Shown in pieces: positions 7,967-16,900 of a DNA stretch of 64,000 nucleotides (the first letter of the stretch is position 1; every line of letters begins with the position of its first letter). The stretch comes from a virus. The stretch is taken from IMG/VR virus record IMGVR_UViG_3300042463_001009, positions 1 to 64,000 of that record, one strand, 5' to 3'. The translations under genes were made by a program, and so were the position numbers. Under the pieces are notes generated by a model, which was not told where the DNA came from, made no database searches, and saw only the letters and a program-made list of their open reading frames with translations.

Positions 7967-9505
7967 TCAATTTAGTCGGTAAATTAAATTAGATTCCGGG
8001 AAAACATATTGACCCCCGATTATCTTAGTATTTTTATTACTAAAAACTAACACTTCTTTATTATTTTTTGTAAATATTAACCAATCAGTTGAATATTTTT
8101 TAACATTTGCGGAACCTGAGACATGAATTTCACCATCAACATTTTTTATATAGGTGAACGGTTTAACCTGACTTGTTAATTTAACGCCATCAACTATGAT
8201 TTCACAGTCAATACCATCAATCATATCTTCTTTACTTCCTAATTTACCAACAGAAATAACGTTATCATCACCAAATTTTTTCTTAAGAATCTTAACTGTT
8301 TCATCCTCTCTTTTTTGTCCCCAACTATTAGTTTGAGTTAAAATTTTCATTAAGTTTTGAAATGTTGAGGAATTTTGAGAAAAAATTCTGAACTTATAAT
8401 CATCTAGTACTTTAACAAGTTTTTTAACTTCACTAATTTGTTCAGATGGTGTTAGGCCAATCATTTTAATTTCAGGTTTATCTTGTTTTTTAAGTACTTG
8501 GTTAATATCGTTTAGTAGAACACAGAAACAACTATAATTTGTGTTTAATTTGTTAATTACTGAACGTCCGTCACTTTCTAAATTATAAACTCCTGACATC
8601 TCACCAGGGGCAAATTCGTTATTTTCATAAAAGTTTTCAGGAAAGACTTCTTTCATCATTTTATTAACACTCATTTTAAAGATTTCTTTAACTTTTGGGT
8701 TGATATTAAATATAAATCTAATCGCCTCGTTAGTATCTCTACCACATCTTTCAGATTTACCTTCAGAGATAACTGTTTTTAACATAAGACTTTCATTTAA
8801 TTTAGATTCAACCTTTAATTGGTAAAGTTTGTTTACAAATTCCCAATTAACACATTTCCAAAAGTTTTTAATATAGTCATCTTTTTTGTTTCTATATTTC
8901 AAATAGTAAGCATGTTCCCATAAATCTAATCCAAGTATTGGATAACCACCATCTTCAACAACGTTCATTAAAGGATTGTCTTGATTTGCTGTGGACACAA
9001 TTTTTAATTTATTAGTCTTTGTTAAAACTAACCAAACCCATCCCGAACCAAATCGTTCTTTTGCAACTTCCTCAAATTTAATTCTAAATGAATTATAACT
9101 TTTGAAGTCTTTATTAATTTGAGTTAAAACTTCACCGTGAGGTTTTTGAGTTTCAGGAGTTAACATTTTCCAAAATAACGCGTGGTTAAAAGCACCACCT
9201 GCGTTATTTCTAATGTTTTTATCAAATCTACTTATTGATTTTATAATTTCTTCTAACTCTAAATCCCCATATTTTTTTTTACTAAGAGCAGAATTTAATT
9301 TATCAACATAACCTTTATAATGTTTATTATAATGGTAGTTCATAGTTTCTGAGTCAATAAATTGTTTCAGGGCTGAGTAGGCGTATGGTAATCGTTCGAT
9401 TCCAATTCTTTTCATTTCGTTTAAGAAAAGTTTTTGATTCTCATTTTTTTCAACCGTTTTAATTTTTTCGGTTATGAGGTCAATTTTTTTTTCAATATTT
9501 TTCAT
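7967..9505 (-). CDS. Superoxide dismutase (Mn-type) fused to a PD-(D/E)XK nuclease-like domain
   Basis: A 512-residue protein from ATG 9505; an in-frame TTG at 9544 would add 13 residues. Residues about 34-235 are a full Fe/Mn superoxide dismutase with all four metal ligands: H58 (NYHYNKHY), H108 (NNAGGAFNH), D194 and H198 (LDLWEHAYYLKYRN). Gly104 and Gln175 (STANQDNPLM) are the Mn-type second-shell signature. Residues about 240-400 are helical and unassigned. Residues about 395-512 resemble a restriction-endonuclease fold: E400/E402 in WGQKREDETVKIL, then D433 and Q446-V-K448 (LTSQVKPF), a PD-(D/E)XK variant with QxK. The usual SOD is about 200 residues, so more than half is extra. It sits between the neck and SNF2 genes with a TATTTAT box 18 bases upstream. 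SOD is near certain; the nuclease call is moderate. Confidence 0.9.
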   Translation of the reverse strand: MKNIEKKIDLITEKIKTVEKNENQKLFLNEMKRIGIERLPYAYSALKQFIDSETMNYHYNKHYKGYVDKLNSALSKKKYGDLELEEIIKSISRFDKNIRNNAGGAFNHALFWKMLTPETQKPHGEVLTQINKDFKSYNSFRIKFEEVAKERFGSGWVWLVLTKTNKLKIVSTANQDNPLMNVVEDGGYPILGLDLWEHAYYLKYRNKKDDYIKNFWKCVNWEFVNKLYQLKVESKLNESLMLKTVISEGKSERCGRDTNEAIRFIFNINPKVKEIFKMSVNKMMKEVFPENFYENNEFAPGEMSGVYNLESDGRSVINKLNTNYSCFCVLLNDINQVLKKQDKPEIKMIGLTPSEQISEVKKLVKVLDDYKFRIFSQNSSTFQNLMKILTQTNSWGQKREDETVKILKKKFGDDNVISVGKLGSKEDMIDGIDCEIIVDGVKLTSQVKPFTYIKNVDGEIHVSGSANVKKYSTDWLIFTKNNKEVLVFSNKNTKIIGGQYVFPESNLIYRLN

Positions 9506-9523
9506 AAGGCTTATTTTATTATT

Positions 9524-9530
9524 ATAAATA
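9524..9530 (-). promoter_or_regulatory. TATTTAT element before SOD fusion (minus strand)
   Basis: It reads CTTATTTATAATAAT on the minus strand, ending 18 bases before ATG 9505. It lies downstream of the alternative TTG start at 9544 only by position; this favours the ATG start. Confidence 0.4.
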
Positions 9531-9545
9531 AGCGGAAGTTTCAAA

Positions 9546-11315
9546 TTATCTGCGATTGTTTATTCTATTCATCACTTCTTCAATAAAGTCGGCTTTATCT
9601 AAATTGTCACCCATAACGGTTTCAAATATATTTTTCTTCTTTATTAAAATGTCATAAATTGCTCCCTCAATAGTATTTTCAAATATTGGGTAATAAACTG
9701 ATACATTAGATTTTTGACCGTATCTGTACGCTCTATCTTCCGCTTGTGTGTGGTCTGATGGAACAAAAGATAAATCATTCATGATTACGGCCTCAGCGGC
9801 GGTTAAGGTTAACCCAACACCTGCGGCTTTTAAGTTACCAACAAAAACTGTAATCTTTTCATTATCCTGAAATTGGTCAACTGCGTGTTGTCTCATAGAT
9901 TTAGAGGTTGACCCATCTAATCTAACCGCCTGTTTACCAAAATGGTCGGCAATTTTATTTAATGTATTTGTGAAATTAGTAAAAATAATAACCTTTTTTC
10001 CTTGGTCAATTATATTCTGAACTAATTCAATCGTATCGTTAATTTTTTCTTCCGCAATGACTTGTCTAACTTTCATTAACTTACTAAATTGTACCGTTAA
10101 CGATGAAGATTCGTCTGTTTTATTTTCATACCAATCATAGTACTCTCCCATTAAGCCTTCATATAATTTAGATTTAAGTCTTAGGTAGACTGGCGATATT
10201 ATTTTGTCAGGTAAATCAAGTACCTCAGTTTTTAAACGTCGTAATACTTGTCTTGAGGTTCGGTCTCTTAATTCCTCTAAGTTAGATGCCCCCGTAACAT
10301 TCCAAACTTTTCTATTTCCCGCTTTAAATTGGTAACCTTGACAATACCTAATGGCATATGCCATCCAATTCTGAGCTACGGGACTCTCAATGAGTGATAA
10401 CAAGTTAAAATAATTCATTGGTCTTGATGTCATTGGTGTTCCCGTTAACAACCAAAGTTTATCAACACTTTTAACAAAACTATTAACTAATTTAGTTCTT
10501 TGTGCTTGACCGTTTTGTAAATAATGGGCCTCATCAATAATGATTATACCAAAATTACTTTTATATATTTCAGATTTTTCTTTATCTTTTAAATCGTAAA
10601 AATTTTTAAGAATATCGTAATTAACAATTACAAAATCGTGTTCTTGGGAGAAGTTTTTACCTTCGGCAATATAAACACTCCTATCTGTGTAGTTTTCAAT
10701 CTCTCTTAGCCAATTTATTTTTAAAGAAGCGGGACAAATAATTAATATTTTCTTAACACCTGTTTCTAAAGCGGCAATAATGGTGGAAGTTGTTTTACCT
10801 AAACCCATATCATCTGCGAGAATAAATCTTTTAGCCCCGGCAAGTTTCTCAATGGCAATTTTTTGATGTTCTAATGGAGGTCTGTGAGAGTACTTTGAAT
10901 AATCCACCTCAACATTTTTAATTGTGTGTGTCTTAATTAAAGCTCCTTTAGGTAACCAAAACTCGTGTATAGTTTCCCCCGATAACACTTTTCCCCAAAC
11001 ATGATAGGCTTTCTCTTTCTCAACCAATAACTTCTCAACCCAAACTTGTTCAGGTATTGTAGTTAATAATTTTTCGTCAGCAATTTTTTTGGCAAAGTAA
11101 GGGTCAAGGTCAACCCATTTTTTTCCAACTTTAGGTGTTACATCGTAATAATTAATAATATAATCAGATTGGGCTCTTGTGGGATAAAATTTCTTATTAG
11201 ATTCTTTTTGAGTTTTTAATTTTAGGATATAGTTATTTGCACCTGAATAAGTTTCAAGTAACTCTAATGCTCTTCTCTCTAATAGAGGTTTGTTATTTTC
11301 TATATTATTTTCCAA
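9546..11315 (-). CDS. SNF2-family DNA helicase/translocase
   Basis: A 589-residue superfamily 2 ATPase. It has Walker A ADDMGLGKTTS (about 169-179), the DEAH box IIIDEAHYLQ, motif III LLTGTPM and motif VI DRAYRYGQ, in SNF2 order with the linker typical of SMARCAL1/HepA-like translocases. About 140 residues precede the motor. Such phage enzymes probably remodel forks or recombination intermediates, the job of UvsW and Dda in T4. Translation begins at TTG 11315 (MENNIENN); no ATG is available nearby. It ends 40 bases before the SOD-fusion ATG on the same strand, and is divergent from the neck/tail genes at 11364. No TATTTAT box precedes it. Confidence 0.9.
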   Translation of the reverse strand: MENNIENNKPLLERRALELLETYSGANNYILKLKTQKESNKKFYPTRAQSDYIINYYDVTPKVGKKWVDLDPYFAKKIADEKLLTTIPEQVWVEKLLVEKEKAYHVWGKVLSGETIHEFWLPKGALIKTHTIKNVEVDYSKYSHRPPLEHQKIAIEKLAGAKRFILADDMGLGKTTSTIIAALETGVKKILIICPASLKINWLREIENYTDRSVYIAEGKNFSQEHDFVIVNYDILKNFYDLKDKEKSEIYKSNFGIIIIDEAHYLQNGQAQRTKLVNSFVKSVDKLWLLTGTPMTSRPMNYFNLLSLIESPVAQNWMAYAIRYCQGYQFKAGNRKVWNVTGASNLEELRDRTSRQVLRRLKTEVLDLPDKIISPVYLRLKSKLYEGLMGEYYDWYENKTDESSSLTVQFSKLMKVRQVIAEEKINDTIELVQNIIDQGKKVIIFTNFTNTLNKIADHFGKQAVRLDGSTSKSMRQHAVDQFQDNEKITVFVGNLKAAGVGLTLTAAEAVIMNDLSFVPSDHTQAEDRAYRYGQKSNVSVYYPIFENTIEGAIYDILIKKKNIFETVMGDNLDKADFIEEVMNRINNRR

Positions 11316-11352
11316 AAGATTTGGTTTGAGTTAAAAATAAGTAATCTTTTAA

Positions 11353-11359
11353 TATTTAT
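11353..11359 (+). promoter_or_regulatory. TATTTAT element abutting start codon
   Basis: The arrangement is TATTTATCAATATG, with only 4 bases between the box and the ATG at 11364. If this is a -10 promoter element the transcript would be leaderless. The same architecture occurs at 43312. Confidence 0.35.
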
Positions 11360-11363
11360 CAAT

Positions 11364-11879
11364 ATGTCAACTAATAAAGTACCAATTACTCGAATAGGGA
11401 AATTCTTTGGAGATGAAGATTTCAATTTAGACCTTTCAATAGGGGAGGAATGGTTATATGGTGATATGAACTTCACATTAGTTCTTTATCGTATTGATAG
11501 ACTGAAAACAAAAACCGATGATGTTTATGGTGAAACTGTTAGTGATGGTATTAAATTTTTACCACCAATAGAGTTTAAAGGGTATGTTCAAATTATGGCA
11601 CCTGAAAATAAATATTTAGGTAATTCAAAAATAGAACAATTTGAGCCGGGTAATATTAAAGTGTCAGTTTACCAAAGACAATTGGATGAGTTAGGTGTTG
11701 ATATTAGTTATGGTGACTATATTGGTTACTATGAAACAGAAGATAGAGTTAGATATTATACCGTAAATAATGACGGAAGAGTCATCTCAGATAATAAACA
11801 CACGTATGCAGGGTTTAAACCGTTTTATAGAACTATTATGGCGTCAGCGGTTACTAATAACGAATTTAGAGGTTTATAA
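11364..11879 (+). CDS. Probable neck / head-completion protein (gp14-like candidate)
   Basis: A 171-residue protein with predominantly beta character. The segment with VYGETVSDGIKFLPPIEFKG (about 51-70) and a strand set ending DYIGYYETEDRVRYYTV resembles head-closure/neck proteins of contractile phages, in which gp14 plays this role in T4. This is based on general pattern, composition and position between gp13 and the sheath, not on a clear motif. It starts at ATG 11364 right after a TATTTAT box. Its stop overlaps the next gene's ATG by one base. A tail-completion protein is the main alternative. Confidence 0.55.
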   Translation: MSTNKVPITRIGKFFGDEDFNLDLSIGEEWLYGDMNFTLVLYRIDRLKTKTDDVYGETVSDGIKFLPPIEFKGYVQIMAPENKYLGNSKIEQFEPGNIKVSVYQRQLDELGVDISYGDYIGYYETEDRVRYYTVNNDGRVISDNKHTYAGFKPFYRTIMASAVTNNEFRGL

Positions 11880-12175
11880 TGAAAATAATAATAACAGAAT
11901 CTCAAGTGGCATTAATAAGAAGGTTAACTGAGTTAGAACACTATCTTGATATGGCTATTAAAGAATTAAATGAGGATATAAAAAGTGGAAGTCCAGGTAA
12001 TAGACCTGATAATTTTGGTGTTTACGAAGGGTGGGTAATGAATAGAACTAAACGGTATTTTGAAAATAATAATCCAAATCTTGAATGGCTAAGTCACGAT
12101 TTTAAGATGTTAGTATCAGGACAATTTAATAATAAAATTAGAAAAGGTTTTAATCAAGTTAAAAATAGAAGATGA
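11879..12175 (+). CDS. Hypothetical protein with MKIIITESQ N-terminus
   Basis: A 98-residue protein starting MKIIITESQVALIRR, followed by a helical stretch with acidic then basic character (C-terminus KIRKGFNQVKNRR). The I-T-E/S step at residues 5-8 matches the T4 prohead-protease recognition pattern (L/I)-x-E. A basic body following a cleavable N-terminal tag is what T4 internal head proteins look like. Cargo delivered in the capsid is thus an inference, not a demonstrated function. Stop and start codons overlap the genes on either side (ATG at 11879; TGA/ATG at 12172). Confidence 0.6.
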   Translation: MKIIITESQVALIRRLTELEHYLDMAIKELNEDIKSGSPGNRPDNFGVYEGWVMNRTKRYFENNNPNLEWLSHDFKMLVSGQFNNKIRKGFNQVKNRR

Positions 12176-12609
12176 AAATACTAATTACAGAAACACAGGA
12201 CCATGATAATTCTGAGGATAAGTTTAAAGGTGAAAGAGTTATGGTTTATTATAATTTACACAAACATACTTTTTCTGTGTCGTATAAATCAAAAGTTATT
12301 TTACATGCCGATTACGTTAAATTAAAAGATGTTGAGTTTAGAGTTAGAAAGGCTGGTAAAGAACGAGTTAGACGTGAAATGGTAAAAAATGTTCACGCAT
12401 TTGTTATTGGTGATTTAGTTGATTATTGTCAGTCGCCATGTAAAAATATTCCTAAAGAACCAACGGATAATGTAATAACGTATAACCCTTACAAGTATGA
12501 TAGTTTTGTATATAAATCGAATAAAAACCCAATATACAAAACAAAAGAAATTGATATGATTAATTTAAAAAACAAATTATTCGTAATAAAAAAAATAAAA
12601 AAACATTAA
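12172..12609 (+). CDS. Hypothetical phage protein with MKILITETQ N-terminus
   Basis: A 145-residue, basic protein. After the MKILITETQ start it contains VMVYYNLHKHTFSVSYKS and a segment with RKAGKERVRREMVKNVHAFV (about 62-81). I recall this combination from a conserved phage family of unknown function, but cannot name it. The C-terminus is very Lys-rich (KNKLFVIKKIKKH). It overlaps the previous gene by 4 bases and is 1 base from the next. The N-terminal ITE element is shared with its otherwise unrelated neighbour. Confidence 0.6.
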   Translation: MKILITETQDHDNSEDKFKGERVMVYYNLHKHTFSVSYKSKVILHADYVKLKDVEFRVRKAGKERVRREMVKNVHAFVIGDLVDYCQSPCKNIPKEPTDNVITYNPYKYDSFVYKSNKNPIYKTKEIDMINLKNKLFVIKKIKKH

Positions 12610-12610
12610 A

Positions 12611-13645
12611 ATGCCATTACCTAAAATTAAAAAAAACATTCCTTTGACACAGTCAAAAACTCTTTTACCTAGAAGACAGGAATTGGTTGATAAGATTAAT
12701 AGGGATGGTACCTATCTCCCTAAATCAATATTACATGCCGACTTGGACGGTGGGTTTTTAAATTTTGTTAAAACAGATTTAAAAACTGTTGTTGACGGAA
12801 AGGTAATACCTATGGTTGATATTTTAGTTACAACTCAGAATTGGTCTCAATTCACGGAAACTTGGAACATTCAAAATATTGATAAAAATGTCGAGCCCCC
12901 ATTCATAACAGTTGTTCGTATTCCTGAAGTTAAGTTTGGAACTAATCCCGCAACACTATACAATATTCCTAATAGAAAACAATATTTCTACGCACAAGTA
13001 CCTACTTGGGACGGACAAAGACACGGAGCGGACATTTATAAAATACCACAACCTGTACCTGTTGATATAACATATAATGTTAAGATAGTATGTAATAGAA
13101 TGAGAGAACTAAACAGTTTCAATAAAAATGTAATTGAGATGTTTGCGTCAAAACAAGCCTATACTGTGATTAAAGGACATTATATTCCAATAGTAATGGG
13201 TAATATTAGTGATGAATCGGTATTTGATTTGGAAAAAAGAAAATATTATGTACAAAGTTATGAATTTATATTACTTGGTTTTTTAATTGATGAAGATGAG
13301 TTTGAAGTTTCTCCAGCAATTTCAAGAGTATTACAAGTTGTTGAGTTTGAAACACAGACAACAAGAAAACAACCAAAAAAACTTTCAAACCCCGCAAGTA
13401 CAACTTTAGATGTTTTATTTGTCGTTGGAAATAATATTATTACACAAATTTTTGATTATACTGTTGACCTAAATTTAGGTGAAACCGATAATGTTGAATC
13501 GTTTGAGGTGTACATTAATAACGACTATTATGGCTCTGATATTGAACAAATTCAAATAAACACTAACGACACTCTTAAATTAATTATTGTTAAAAATGAT
13601 GACACAAAAGACAGTATAATTAAGCTCAATAATCTATTGGTTTAA
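12611..13645 (+). CDS. Probable tail completion / sheath-terminator protein
   Basis: A 344-residue protein directly upstream of the tail sheath gene, where T4-like phages often encode gp15/gp3-type tail completion proteins. Its middle (about 95-235) is a mixed alpha/beta domain with RELNSFNKNVIEMFASKQAY and VIKGHYIPIVMG, a pattern I associate with tail terminator-like proteins. Residues about 255-344 form a separate beta-rich extension. No catalytic motif is visible. The call rests mainly on context. It ends 1 base inside the convergent minus-strand gene at 13642-13806. Confidence 0.55.
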   Translation: MPLPKIKKNIPLTQSKTLLPRRQELVDKINRDGTYLPKSILHADLDGGFLNFVKTDLKTVVDGKVIPMVDILVTTQNWSQFTETWNIQNIDKNVEPPFITVVRIPEVKFGTNPATLYNIPNRKQYFYAQVPTWDGQRHGADIYKIPQPVPVDITYNVKIVCNRMRELNSFNKNVIEMFASKQAYTVIKGHYIPIVMGNISDESVFDLEKRKYYVQSYEFILLGFLIDEDEFEVSPAISRVLQVVEFETQTTRKQPKKLSNPASTTLDVLFVVGNNIITQIFDYTVDLNLGETDNVESFEVYINNDYYGSDIEQIQINTNDTLKLIIVKNDDTKDSIIKLNNLLV

Positions 13646-13806
13646 TTCTCTCCGTATATATCGGGTTTTCCTTTACATTTCTCAACAATAAGTCTTTCTA
13701 AGAAACGATACATCTTTATCCCTCTTTTTTCACAATAGGTCTTTAAGATATCATGAGCTTCAATCGATATCTTTAAATTCTTTATTTTTTTTTCGTTGTT
13801 ATCCAT
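13642..13806 (-). CDS. Small ribbon-helix-helix-like regulator candidate
   Basis: A 54-residue protein, MDNNEKKIKNLKISIEAHDI followed by LKTYCEKRGIKMYRFLERLI. A short strand (LKISIE) followed by two helices (AHDILKTYCEKRG and KMYRFLERLIVEKC) is the layout of Arc/MetJ/CopG ribbon-helix-helix DNA-binding proteins, which commonly have 45-60 residues. It starts at ATG 13806 and shares 4 bases with the end of the gene at 12611. A TATTTAT box on the minus strand lies 34 bases upstream, divergent from the sheath promoter, so autoregulation of that spacer is possible. Confidence 0.6.
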   Translation of the reverse strand: MDNNEKKIKNLKISIEAHDILKTYCEKRGIKMYRFLERLIVEKCKGKPDIYGEN

Positions 13807-13840
13807 GGTAGAAAAAAGGCAGAATTTATTCTCCCTAATA

Positions 13841-13847
13841 ATAAATA
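13841..13847 (-). promoter_or_regulatory. TATTTAT element before small regulator (minus strand)
   Basis: It reads AGTATTTATTATTA on the minus strand, 34 bases before ATG 13806. It forms a divergent pair with the element at 13885. Confidence 0.35.
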
Positions 13848-13884
13848 CTTATAGGAAAGTAAAGTGTTTTGGTTTTTTTTATAA

Positions 13885-13891
13885 TATTTAT
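13885..13891 (+). promoter_or_regulatory. TATTTAT element before tail sheath
   Basis: It reads ATAATATTTATCAATAAAAT, 35 bases before ATG 13927. Strong expression is expected for a sheath gene, which fits a late-promoter role. Confidence 0.45.
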
Positions 13892-13926
13892 CAATAAAAT
13901 AAATTAATTAAGAAAACACAAGACTA

Positions 13927-16900
13927 ATGGCAACAAACAGTAAAGTATTTGTATCACCTGGAGTGTATACTTCTGAAGTCGATTTAAGTTTCGTAGCACA
14001 GAGTGTAGGGGTTACTACACTAGGTATTGTAGGGGAGACATTAAAAGGTCCAGCCTTCGAACCTATTTTTATTACAAACTTCGACGAATTCTCAACTTAC
14101 TTTGGGGGAAGTTCTCCCGAAAAATTCATAAATACTCAAATACCAAAATATGAAGCGGCGTATATCGCTAAATCTTATTTACAACAATCTAACCAATTGT
14201 TTGTTACAAGAATATTAGGTTTATCAGGGTATGATGCGGGTCCATCATGGACAATAACAACTAAAGCAAACGTAGACCCAGCAACAGTAGATTTCTATTG
14301 TGAAAGTGCTACTACGGTTAACTGTATTGACACATGTGTTGATTATAAAGTAGTTGACTTTGCAATTGATTTCTCAGGTTGTAATAACAGTTTTGGTTCA
14401 ATATCATTTATTAACCCAACACAAATTCCGGCAGAAATTGCTGAAAAATTAGACATTCCTTACGAATTGTTTGATGGAAGTTTATCAACTGTTCGTACAA
14501 ACATGACTAACCAAATTTTTGATATTCTAAACGAACCGTCTTCAGAAAACACCTCTATTTATTATTACGGACCAATTTCAGGAGAAACTTACGAAGCGTT
14601 TAGTCCTATCTTTACTGCAGAAACAAATGTATATGGTGTTAATAATGTTGACGCTAACCTTATTGATTACGCGGCACCAGAAAATGACCCTTGGTATTAT
14701 AGTTTATTTGATAATCTTGGTAGTGCGGCATATAGTGGATATTCATTTTGGTCTATTGTCACAGGTTTGACTTTAACACCACCTGTTATAACAACGACAA
14801 CAACATTACCAGGAACAACAACAACAACAACAACAAATCCTTGTATTACACCAACCCCAATATCAACAACAACTACAACAACTGCTGCACCTGTTAATTG
14901 TTATACAGGAACTTTAATTGGTAGAATTTATGTGTTTTCAGGAACTGCGTTTACTGATTATGATGATTTAGTAATTGCAACACTTCGTTCAAGAGGTTTG
15001 GCGACATACTCAACAGATGATGGACCTGTTTATGAGGTTAGCGGATTAACAGATGTTACTATGGATTGTTTAGGTGCATATTCAGGTGTAACTAAAAATC
15101 CATACGCAACATTTGGTATTAATATTACAAATAAAGATGGTAACACGTATTTCTTTGAAACATCATTCCAAAATTCTGACCCTAAGTATTTACCAAAAGT
15201 ATTTGGTTCATCTAACTTTGCAAAACCAAGAACAGTAGTTCCTTTATTTGTTGAAGAAAGATTCCAAGCTTTATTAAACTACGGATGGAGAAAAGGGTTT
15301 ATTAGAGGTTTAAGTTGTAACTTAACAGCTTTACCTAACGCAAGACAAGGTTCTGACCCTACATCAATCGCTTGGTATTTAGAACAATATCAATCACCAA
15401 CATCACCGTGGGTAGTATCGGAATTAAGAGGTAACAAAGTTTACAACTTATTTAAATTTACAACAATTGCTGATGGTGAGGCGGCTAACACGGAGGTTAA
15501 AATTTCAATAGCAAATATTTCATTTAACAATGGAACATTTGACGTATTAGTTAGAGATTTCTTTGATTCGGACTCAAGTCCAGTTGTTATTGAAAAATTC
15601 ACTAACTGTAATATGGACCCTAATGATAATGCGTTCATTGCGAAGAAAATTGGCACTATTGACGGTGAGTATGAATTGAATTCTAAATACGTTATGATTG
15701 AACTTAATGAAGACGCACCAATTGACGCATTACCTTGTGGATTCTTAGGATTTAATTTTAGAGAATATGCGGGTGTTAGACCTCCATTCCCAATTATTAA
15801 ACAAAAATATGATTTTCCAGGTGAGGTAGTATATAATCCACCATTTGGTTTATCTTCAGGAGCTGACGATATTACAAGAAGTAATGGTGATAATGTACGT
15901 AGAACTTATTTAGGTATTTCTGATACTATAGGTATTGACGTTGATTACTACTATTACAAAGGTAAACAACTTCCTTTAGATATTTGTAGTGATTCTACGG
16001 GTGAAGATTGGAACTTTAGAAGTAGAGGATTCCATATGGATATTGATGCAAGTGGTATTACTATAGCTAATGCATTTGTAACAAGTGGAACCCCAGCATT
16101 CTATTGTGGTAGTGCACCGTTTACTAAAGACCCTGATACAGAAGCTAACCCTTACTACAGAATTTTTGCTCGTAAGTTCTCATTCTTAGTACAAGGAGGA
16201 TTTGACGGATGGGATATCTATAGAGAACATAGAACAAACAGTGATAGATTCGTATTAGGTAGAAATGGATACTTAAAAGGTTCATGTCCATCAATCAAAT
16301 ATCCTACGGCGACAGGTTGGGGAGCATTTAAACAAATTACGGTTGGAGATAACACACAAGGTTACGCTAACACCGATTACTACGCTTACTTATTAGGACA
16401 AAAAACTTTTGTTAATCCTGAAGCGGTTAATATTAATTTATTTGTTACACCTGGTGTCGATTATGTAAATCATTCTGACTTAGTTGGAAGTGCGGTTGAT
16501 ATGATTGAAAATGATAGAGCTGACTCACTTTATGTTTGTACAACTCCTGACTTCAACATGTTTGTTCCAACAACAACTAATACGCAGGATTTAATTTATC
16601 CACAAGAAGCTGTTGATAATTTAGACACTGCAGGAATAGACTCTAACTATACCGCAACTTACTACCCATGGGTATTAACAAGAGATACTGTAAACAACAC
16701 ACAAATCTATCTACCTGCAACTGCTGAGGTTACAAGAAACTTAGCTTTAACAGATAACATAGCATTCCCTTGGTTTGCCGCGGCGGGTTACACAAGAGGT
16801 ATTGTAAATGCTATTAAAGCACGTAAGAAGTTAACACAAGAAGATAGAGATACTTTATATCAAGGTCGTCTTAACCCAATTGCAACCTTCTCTGATGTTG

